The notes under the pieces: model-generated | Told to the model about the DNA's origin: nothing | Database searches by the model: none | Seen by the model: the letters and a program-made list of their open reading frames with translations, nothing else | Shown: positions 55,394 through 64,000 of the stretch, piece after piece | Numbering within the stretch: position 1 is the stretch's first letter | Layout: each line of letters opens with the position of its first letter | Assembly: GCA_025716815.1 (NCBI GenBank) | Contig: JAIXMN010000017.1 | Location: 806,001 to 870,000, forward strand | Length of the DNA stretch: 64,000 bases | Source of the DNA: Dichotomocladium elegans | Lineage: Eukaryota; Mucoromycota; Mucoromycetes; Mucorales; Lichtheimiaceae | Direction of reading: 5' to 3' | Made by a program: the position numbers and the translations under genes

Positions 55394-58300
55394 GTGCAGG
55401 GATTGACCCTGTCCGACCCCGGCCAAAAGGTGTTCAGCTCGGTGGAAGAGTTCCTCTGCCGCTTCCAGCTCGTTCTTGAGGCTGGTGAGGTGGATGTGGA
55501 CCACGACTGGCAGCGCTGGCTCGCACTTGCTATGCCCACCAACCTGAGTAACTGGTTTGATTCTTACGTTGCTAACAAAGGATATGATTGGTCACAGGTT
55601 TGCCGAGTGTTCGCTGAACGTTTCCATGGTACGAGTTGTTCACTGTCTGCTGCCACCAAGGTGTTCACGATGGAGATGCCCCGTGGGGCAAATATCCTCG
55701 ACTATGGTGACGAGTACCAAGACGCGATGAAGAAGGCTGGCATCAAGGACGACGAGAATATGGCGATGCGTTTCTTGTTTTCCCTGGAAGCCGACTTCCA
55801 GCAGGACGTTCGAGTTGCGTGGCATGGCCAGCATGGCTCCCGTCGACCCCAATGCGTTGAGGAGGTTGTCCGACTTGGCGTACTGATCCAGGCGACGGAG
55901 ATCTGCACTCGAATCATAGTTCGCGTGCCCAACGTGACGACCCTGCCGAGCACCACCACCACCACCGCTATTCCGATCGACGATCGAGAAACCGTTCCTT
56001 CCACCGCAATGGACACGATTGGCGTCACGAACGTCGTGAACGTTCAGAGCGCCGTCGGCGAAGCAAGTCCCCCCAGCCCAAGCCAAAACCTGCCAAGGAA
56101 CTCACCGAAGAGCAGCGTGCCATCAAGGAAAGCTGCTGCATCTATTGCAAGAAGGACTGGAGCAAGGGCCATCGCTGCGAGGAGTACAAGATCGCGATGA
56201 AGGAGAAGAGGGAGCGCAAGAGGCTTAACCACCTAACCCTCAACAAGACCACCACTGCCAATTCGTGCCCTGCTCGACAGGTTGCCGAAAAGAAGCACCC
56301 CGCCAACAAGGAGCTCGAGCTCATGGAGCTTGATGCCGATGCCTGTCTGGAACTGGCTAAACATTCGTCTGGTAAGCGATTGCGTTTGAATGCGTTGAAT
56401 ACTCAAAGCGATTCTTTAAGGCTGACAACTCCTATCCTCATACAGAGTGAGCGTCTCTTGGGTCTCCTCGACACTGGAGTGGAAATGTCGGTTCTTAATA
56501 AAGATATTTGCTTAAAAAACAACTGGGTTATCAATGACGCTTCAGGACTCATCCTATACGCTGGAAAAAATGATCAATTACCCCGTTTGGGCACCACCGA
56601 TCCACTTCTTATATGCTACAACCATCGAACTATCAAGCATTCATTTGAAGTTATGGATCTTAATGATGACACCGATGTCATAATAGGTCTAGACTTACTG
56701 CCAAGACTTGGTGTTGCTTTGACTGGCGTTGCGACAAGGTGGGATGATGACGACGAACTATTAAACAAGAAGGATGAACGTGTCGTGCCATATGAAGATG
56801 AAGCCGAACCGAACAATTCACCTGCAGGTACACCGTCTGAACAAACCGCATTCCATAGGGCACTCGAACCATATATCAAGGCCAATGCAACGATCCCAAA
56901 AGATGCTTTCTGTACGGTACCTGAGTCAGTCATCTATCTCGACACTCCCAAAGGTGTATCCGCATATCAATGACAATACCCTTTACCTTATGCTGTACGT
57001 CCCATTGTTGATGATGCTGTCAAAAGTTGGCTCGAAGACGGTATTATTGTCAAGGCATCCGTCAATTCCAGCTGGAACAGTCCTCTCACTTTGGCCGACA
57101 AGAAGGATGAATATGGCAACAAGACTGGCAAACGTCCATGTCTGGATCCTCGCCACATTAATAAGTATCTTCCTGATGACCGATATCCATTACCTTTGAT
57201 CAAGGAAATCTTTTCATCCTTAGGTGGTTCAGCTGTATTCACTACGCTAGATCTCAAGAGCGCGTTCCATCGATTCCAGATTAATGAAGCTGACCAGCAC
57301 AAGACCACATTCACTCACGATGGAATCCAATACATGTTCCGCGGATGTCCTTTCAGTTTGAAACCCATATCGTCCAAGTTCCAAAGAGTGATGTCGTCGA
57401 TTTACAAGGAGATGCCATTTGTCCAAACCTTCGTGGATGATATCGTAGTACACTCGCGTACAATGGCTGAACATACACGCCACGTCCAATTGGCTATCCA
57501 AGCACTGACCAACGTCAATTTGCCCCTCAATCCCGCAAAGTGCCATTTTGCCCAACGATCGGTTTATTTACTTGGATTCTGTATCTCGCAGAGTGGTATT
57601 ACCCCTGATGAACGAAAACTTACCAATGTCCTACAGTGGCCTATACCACGAACGGGCAAGGATGTAATGCGTTTCATGGGGATCATCAATTATTTCCGCG
57701 ACCATATTCCAAAGGTTTCTGAGATCAGTGCGCCACTCGATGCGTTACGTTCCGCTGGATCTTTGAATCAGCTCTGGACTGACGAGCATACTGCCTGCTT
57801 CAATAAGCTGAAAGCTCTGTTAGCTGAGCGTACCCTCTTGCGATACCCAGATCTCTCATTACCGTTTTACGTGGCTACTGATGCATCCAACTACGGGATT
57901 GGCGCCGTCCTCTTTCAAATGAACGATGGTGTGAAGCAATATGTATCGTTTATGGCTCGCTCTCTCAGCAAATCCGAACGCAACTATTCAACAACCAAAC
58001 GAGAGCTGCTAGCAGTTGTATATGCGCTACAGAAGTTTCATCAGTATCTATGGGGAAATCCATTCACCCTATACACCGATCATAAAGCGCTGACATACCT
58101 ACATACCCAGAAGATTGCTAATCCTATGATGATTAACTGGTTAGATACTCTTCTCGATTATTCCTTCCAAGTGATTCATCTACCAGGTATTGAGAATGTG
58201 CTGCCCGATAACCTTTCTCACTTGTTCGCCCCTGCCGACCAGCTGGAGGGGGGTGATGTTCCTATTATACGGTCAGCAAAGAAAAATCCGTCCAACAAAC

Positions 58301-59721
58301 GTGTATTCGTCGTCAAGCCTTTCGAATTTCCACAAGATACGATGTGTCCACCTGAGGCCGAACGTCCAGCATTGTTGGAAAAGGCACACTTAACAGGTGG
58401 TCATGAAGGAGCAGAGCATATTGTGCGATCGCTGCATGCCGATGGTGTCCACTGGGCAAACTTGTTCCAAGATGCGGTAGAGCACGTACGATCATGCATT
58501 CAATGTCAACGTTACAACATTGGCAAACGAGGTTTCAATCCCTTGCGACCAATATACGCATACTTACCAGGTGATCACTGGGCAGTTGACTTGATTAACT
58601 TTCATTGCACTTCATGCAAAGGAAACAATTACATTATCGTTTTTGTCGATGTGTGCACACGCTTTTGTATACTGCGCGCACTACCAGACAAGGTGGCCGA
58701 TACCATCATTGAAGTTTTCAAGTCTATATTCTGCGATTTCGGACTACCGAAGATTATTCAGTCAGATAACGGAAGCGAATTCAAGAACTTCAAGATGAAG
58801 ACCTTTGTTGAGAATCTGGGAATTGACCACCGACTTACTACGCCTTATCACCCACGCGCTAATGGTGTTGCCGAACGATGGGTGCAAACCACGCTGAGTG
58901 TCATTCGCAAGAAACTACAAGGTGCTGGTAAAGACTGGGATTTCTACGTTCCCAGTACACAGCTGGAAATCAACAGCCGCATTTCTGAGAGGTTGGGTTC
59001 CTCCCCATTCTCCCTCATGTTCACGCGACGAATTAACGAGTTGAAAGACTACCGCGACAAGAATGCTGTTGAAAAACGCGCGTCCACACACGAGGAATTA
59101 ATGGAGCGTGCCGCGTATATGCACGATGTCGTCTTTCCTGCCTTGAAACGAAAAGTGGAAGAGCATGGAGATAAACAGAAGAAAAAATTTGACGAAAAAC
59201 ATCACTTGACAGACTTCCCAGAAAGGAGTCATGTGATGGTCCGTGTACAGAACCGGAAAAGCAAGCTAGCTCCGATCTTTGAAGGACCTTATACCGTGCT
59301 ACGCAAAACACAAGGAGGATCATATGTGTTGCAAGACGAAACTGGAGCGTTAATGCCTCGCGACTATTCACCCTCTGAGATGAAACTGATCAATCAAGAC
59401 GAAGTTGTCCCTCAAGATGAATTATATGAAGTACAGGCCATCATTGCACACAAAGGAAAGCCAGGAAACCGTCAATATCGCGTACGATGGAAGGGTTATG
59501 GACCTGAAGATGATCAATGGTTGACACCCGACAAATTCACTGATCCTGGATTCATCATCAAATACTGGCATAGACTGGGACAAGATGAAAAGAATGCTGA
59601 TGTACCACCCGAAATTGAGTCATCGCACAAAAAGGATAAAGTACCCAGCAAGAAACGATCACGATCTGACTATAACAAGACCGACAAGAATTTGAGAAGA
59701 AGTCAGAGACGACGATCTTAA
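55394..59721 (+). pseudogene. Chromovirus 2 gag-pol with chromodomain; frameshift and stop
   Basis: Capsid-like gag (LSNWFDSYVANKGYDW) shifts frame at about 55880-55960. The new frame reads an Arg-rich stretch and a zinc knuckle (CIYCKKDWSKGHRC, about 56134). Protease shows LLDTGVEMS, where the usual Ala after DTG is Val. A TGA at 56971-56973 stands where chromovirus 1 has Arg (SRRQYPL). From 57091 the frame is open to 59721: RT with FVDD (about 57430), RNase H (ATDASNYGIG), integrase finger (CIQCQRYN), core (AVDLINF, SDNGSEF, NGVAERW) and chromodomain (YRVRWKGYGPEDDQW, about 59479). RT through chromodomain is intact. Confidence 0.88.
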
Positions 59722-59794
59722 TTTACTCAATATCCCGCAATCGACCATACTCCCTACAATTCCTTCACGATTGTCCCAATCTGGAGGGGGGTAA

Positions 59795-60249
59795 TGTCGC
59801 ATAGGTGATTGCAAGAGCACCAATGAAGTGAATATCCATGGCAATGATGTAAAGAACTGGAACAACCTCAATACAGAAACACGACTCAGCCAAGGGAAAC
59901 ACGATCATACATAGCCACTAGATCCATATCCACAGTCTTTTCTCCTCTATTTTTTCCCACTGGGTTTTTTGAGGTTTTACCGACGTGAGGATGGTCTGGG
60001 ATTCAGCTACAGGAACGAATGAAAAGTTTTTCTATGACTTGTCAAGTACCGCACCCCAACAACTCCTCTTATGGAAATTTCCAGGACAATTGACCCATGT
60101 CAATCGGGCGGAATCTATTTTATCCATAACAATATATAAACAACTATGTAGTGTAGGAGTAAACAGACAGAAGAATTTTTCTTTCTATTAAAAACACCTC
60201 CAAGAGTCTCATTGTACTTTCACAGTCTCTACAAACCTTATTTACCACA
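59795..60249 (+). repeat. Chromovirus 2 3' LTR (455 bp)
   Basis: Begins TGTCGCATAGG after the purine tract GGAGGGGGGTAA and ends TTACCACA. A TATATAAA box lies near 60132. MITE sequence starts on the next base. Confidence 0.82.
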
Positions 60250-60470
60250 GGTTGGCCTCCCAAAACTATTCTGATGTAAAAAGAGGAGAAGGAAGACTCA
60301 CCTATAGTCTTGATTGAAATGTTCTTGCTACTATTGCCTTTAAATTTGACAAAAGGATAGCAACGAAATACTAATATTTGTATTCGAATTTGAAGCAAAA
60401 AAAAACGAAAAACATAGACAGTCTATATGAACAACTAAAGTTTGTGGCAAACTTCTTCTTGAAAATCCTG
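60250..60470 (+). repeat. Foldback MITE copy 7 (right part only)
   Basis: Starts in the middle of the MITE at GGTTGGCCTCCC and runs to GAAAATCCTG with TA after it. The left part is missing because the 3' LTR of chromovirus 2 is inserted here. Confidence 0.88.
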
Positions 60471-60764
60471 TACCTTTCCTTCTCCCAGCCTCACATTCTG
60501 TTTCTAATTAATGTTCAATGTCGCCGAAATGGAGATAGCATACAAACTGCATTGCTGAAGTATAAGTCGAATTTGCTAGACAACATAAGATGAACGCATA
60601 ACTTTTTTGAACAAAAGAGTTGATCCTGCCTCAAAGGTACAACGCAATGTTAGATTTGGCAATTGCACGGCAATAAAAGCATGGCAAACCAACATTGTGC
60701 AAATGCCATCTAAGAAACGGAGAACAAGCACGTCATACATAAAATAAAAGAGTATGATTGCCTG

Positions 60765-61067
60765 TGTCATAGCCCTACTGTTCATAACACTGCGCTTCTT
60801 CAGACAGTACTGAGGAGGGTTATCGACTTGTCCACCTCTTCTACAGCACATCTCGACTGTCCTCCCATTCCGATGTTATGAAGCCTGCTAACTGGTAATG
60901 ATTGGAGGACCATGATCGATGACTACCACTTGTATCACCACCACCACCCTGGTCCAAAATCATATAAAAAGAGAGCTGTTTTTATTCAATAAAGAGGATC
61001 CCATCTCAAAGACTCAATTTAAGCCCCTACAGTTTAAACACCTGCAACTAACTCTCTAACCACCACA
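60765..61067 (+). repeat. Solo LTR, 303 bp family, copy 2 (TSD GCCTG)
   Basis: Same length and about 95% the same sequence as 12913-13215, with TGTCATAGCCC and CCACCACA ends. Flanked by GCCTG at 60760-60764 and 61068-61072. Confidence 0.92.
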
Positions 61068-61072
61068 GCCTG

Positions 61073-63180
61073 AAGCACACAATGTAATGTTAATGGATGA
61101 CATGACAAGGAATGAAAACGAATGTCCTAAATCGCCAACTTGGCGTGTTCCCACTTACTTCTAAGCAAATGTGCATGCATATGGAAAGTCTCTCGTTATA
61201 ATTAGCTGCATTGTTGCTGATGCCGTTTCTGCAATTTTCATGAATGTGCAGAAAAGTATTGCATGGTAATGTGAAAGTGAATGCAATTGGTTTTCCAAGG
61301 AAAAACAACGTGAAAATGAGGTGTCTATCCATTGCTGGTTGAGGCAATTATCCCAAAATTTTTTTGGGGGGCCACTCAAGTTTAAAGTCCCGCAATTTTT
61401 GTACAGATAAATTTTTCTTTTTGGCTGCTGAAATATTTCAAGAACTGCTATTTCTGTATGGTAAATTGTCTTTTTGCGCAAAAATCTATTCTCCATGGCA
61501 TAAACGGGGGGTCTGGGGGATTTACCCCCCAGCAATAATTATGATAAGGGTAATTTGGATGTCTAGCTATGGACTTCCTTGATGTTCAATATAGGAGGTT
61601 GGCTGCAGACCTAACCCAGGACTGTTACAATAAGGCTAATTGAATCAGGCTAAATTATACTGTATGCAGTGCCTGTCGCTCCGGTATACGTCCGGCAGTG
61701 TGTCTGGACCGGCGTTCTGCACTTGCATGTCTTCAGTGACAATTTCAAGAGATAGCAGCCACAGCTTAACGAGGAGGAGGCGACTTGCACGAGATTAATG
61801 GAAGAAGCGTGTAACCACGCGACACGGCCGTATGGAGAACGTCAGCTAAAGGCGTTTACAAGACCTTTAGTAAAAACATAGTCCCTGTTTCAGCACTTTA
61901 TTTTAATCTGCTGACTTCCGATATTTGCACGAAGCTTTCGGCAGCCATGACGACCTGATATTGTCATGTGACCATCAGCTTTTACCGTAGGAACTGCCGG
62001 TAGCTATAGCAACTCGGATGTTGCTATAGGAATAGCCGACAATCACGTCGAAAATATTGTAGTCATGGAAACTACAAATTCTCATGAAAAAAGTTAATAT
62101 TACTTCAGTCCCGAAAGAAAGTCCTACCAATCGGCACGGATTTGTCAGATTGACCGGGGGCCTTCGCAACCATGCGTCTGACAATACTGGACTCCATCGG
62201 TGAGCCACTACGGGTTACATTCTATGAAAGGCCTATAATACGACGGTCGCATAAGGCCACCGCTTTAAGGAAGAAGTGAGCACAGCAATCAAACTGAGCT
62301 TGAAAGAATTCCACAACTCACCCTTTGACATTTTTGGTGGTTACTGAAGTCGAAAAAAGATTTACTGAGGTTGTTCTTGTTGCACTAGGTTGGTTATACA
62401 GTCATCCAAAATTAGATATGATTTATATTTTTCTGAGAGGGTGTCATGGATACAGGGCAGATAGACAAGAAAGTGTAGTGCAGGAACAAGACAGGAGCAG
62501 AAGGCAGACACAGACTGAGAATGGATTGGCAGTGATAGTGCTGGCAATGGAGTAGGGGAAAAGGTCAGGAACTACTCTAGAGAACAATACTATACTACTA
62601 ACCACAATTGTGCCTGACAGAAAAGAATCAAGACAAGACAGGACAAAGGATAGGTATGAATTGATAGACTGGGTAGACAGAGAACTGATGACCAGGGATG
62701 ATATATGACAAAGGATAATGTCATGACCAAAATGGGAATCATTCACGGTCGTGCATTTTTATTCATGCAATGCACACTTTCATTGCATTAATTTGCTTTC
62801 AGTTCAATTTCCCAATCTATCAACCACATTTATTAATTCCCAGTCAGTATCTCAACGTCCAAGGTTATCTGAACTCTGGTCCAACACATCATAACTAGTA
62901 TAAATACTGTCATGGTTTGTCATAATAAATATCATCAAATTATTGTCACAATTCCAAAAACCATTTACCTTGTCCTGGTCAAGCCTCGGTCCTGTCCTGT
63001 AAACTGTTTCTGTTCTTATCCTGAAATATCTGATCCATCTTGTCACGCCTCTCTGGCTCTGCCTTGTTCCTGGTAGTTATCCAACTTGGTCTATGCTGCG
63101 TAATGGAAAGCAAAGCCCTTATGTATGCCCCAGGGTCAGTGATTCCCCCCCCAAAAAAAATTTTTTTCAAGTACACTCCG
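61073..63180. other. No confident gene; one LTR-like start
   Basis: A possible LTR begins TGTCATGACC at 62719, with TATAAATA near 62900. I cannot find its end or a 5-bp duplication. Runs such as AATTTTTTTGGGGGGCC at 61359 and CCCCCCCCAAAAAAAATTTTTTT at 63146 look like possible element edges but do not pair convincingly. The rest shows no protein domain. Confidence 0.3.
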
Positions 63181-64000
63181 ATTTGAGGTCATGAAATTTT
63201 TGCGTTGTTTGACCCAGAATGCTTTTTTATGCTTCTCCCTCCTACAAAAAAGTTCTTCTTGACAAGTCCATCTCTGCTACAGCCATTTGGTGTTTGACAA
63301 TCCTTCTTTGGCATTTCCATTATGCGCATTGCGATTTGTTTCAGCTCAAAAAATAAAACAACAGATTTTGCAAGAAAACGCTGCATTTCCACTTCGTTTT
63401 GCTGTGCAGCATTGTTGTCCGTCTGTCACCTTCATTACAACCATCTGGAGGAACTTCCAGCTTCAGCACCTTTGTGCAAGCACACAGACTGTAAGATATA
63501 GCTTGTGAGTCAACTTATTTGAAGAATTCTTGCACGCCAGCTCTATTTGGGTCTGCTGTCAACAAACAGCATTTCACAAGACAAGGTGCTCTTCCTTGAT
63601 GGCTGTTAACATTATCAACACTAATGTTCTTTCTGTTTCACTTTTTCTTCACAAACACCTTATGATCAACACACGGCAATAGGCGATGCAATAGAAAGCT
63701 GGCTTGCTCATTTGACGATGCGCAATCAACTAATTCAACAATTTCCAACCGTTTTTTTTGCTTTGAAAAAGGTTAATCGAGAGTCGCAATTACTATTGCA
63801 CGTGATGCAGTCCTTTTGTGCACAGAACAAACAACGCCGTGAAGGTAAGGAAGAGACCACTTTTCTTTTCTTTGCATCTGCAATCCCGCAATTGTTATAG
63901 CAGGTTTGTCTCTGTAGCGGCGACTTTTCTTGGAATGAAACGCGATTACAATCAAAGGCAAAAGCAAAATGCGAGGGCAACATTTCAGATGGAAGCATGC
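63181..64000 (+). other. Possible exons of an unrecognised gene at the window end
   Basis: Plus-strand segments at about 63340-63490 (SAQKIKQQILQENAAFPLRF) and 63660-63840 (GDAIESWLAHLTMRNQLIQQF) read smoothly. They end at GT-type splice signals (for example GAAG|GTAAGG at 63840). I recognise no family and cannot link the pieces. This could be the only host gene in the window or just more decayed transposon. Confidence 0.22.

Larger units (their letters stand above)
55394..60249 (+). mobile_element. Chromovirus 2: Ty3/gypsy retrotransposon, 5' end missing
   Basis: Gag to chromodomain and a 3' LTR are present, but the 5' LTR and gag start are replaced by the hAT element. Related to chromovirus 1 but clearly distinct, with a different LTR. 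The 3' LTR ends inside a foldback MITE, so the element inserted into an existing MITE copy. Confidence 0.87.

Noticed and set aside
62719..62960. Solo LTR starting TGTCATGACC
   Set aside because: The start and a TATAAATA box are suggestive, but I could not define an end or a 5-bp duplicate, so it stays a remark only.
61351..63180. Element bounded by G/C-run and A/T-run edges (AATTTTTTTGGGGGG and CCCCCCCCAAAAAAAATT)
   Set aside because: The similarity is confined to homopolymers. The flanking bases do not pair and there is no target duplication.

Overview
The window is a transposon graveyard from a eukaryote, most likely an early-diverging (Mucoromycota-type) fungus. The reasons are short GT-AG introns of about 53-63 nt inside transposase genes, chromodomain Ty3/gypsy elements, DIRS tyrosine-recombinase retroelements, rolling-circle Helitrons, MULE, hAT, pogo/Tigger and tnp2 families, and no recognisable host housekeeping gene. 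The organism call is inference. Nearly every base between about 213 and 61067 belongs to a mobile element or its debris.

Layout. (1) 213-6117: a Tc1/mariner-type element with unusually long (about 550 bp) terminal inverted repeats. It carries an intact DD34E transposase and an intact-frame paralogue whose first catalytic Asp is Ile, plus small ORFs. (2) 6121-12134: DIRS-1 (minus strand), its RT split by a 1.63 kb insertion holding tRNA-like segments. (3) 12136-15024: a hAT end fragment, then a pogo transposase gene broken by a solo LTR (TSD TAGCT) and a foldback MITE. (4) 15311-15850: a small two-exon helix-turn-helix gene. (5) 16468-20398: complete but frameshifted DIRS-2 with inverted repeats and an internal complementary region. 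(6) 20581-21979: a broken RG-rich gene divergent from a tnp2-type transposase gene.

(7) 22201-49250 is a nested structure. One tnp2 gene has been split into four pieces. The first break is a MULE (22280-33039, TSD TAGAGTCTC), itself carrying a hAT-type MITE (TSD GCGCCTAA), two foldback MITEs and Helitron A. The second is Helitron B (33817-39922, inserted A|T). The third is a Tigger (40153-48672, TSD TA), itself carrying a complete chromovirus (41436-47189, TSD CCAAT) and an inverted solo LTR of the same family (TSD ATTTT). Removing each insert rejoins the tnp2 reading frame, which fixes the boundaries.

(8) 49350-53285: DIRS-3 with two foldback MITEs. (9) 53286-55388: hAT element with a truncated transposase. 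(10) 55394-60249: a second chromovirus lacking its 5' LTR and inserted in a MITE. (11) 60765-61067: second solo LTR of the 303 bp family (TSD GCCTG). (12) 61068-64000: mostly without recognisable genes.

The elements do not form a pathway; they form a stratigraphy. Several inactivating stops are explained by single C-to-T changes, two of them supported by paralogues inside the window. The least ordinary item is the two-transposase long-TIR element at the left end.
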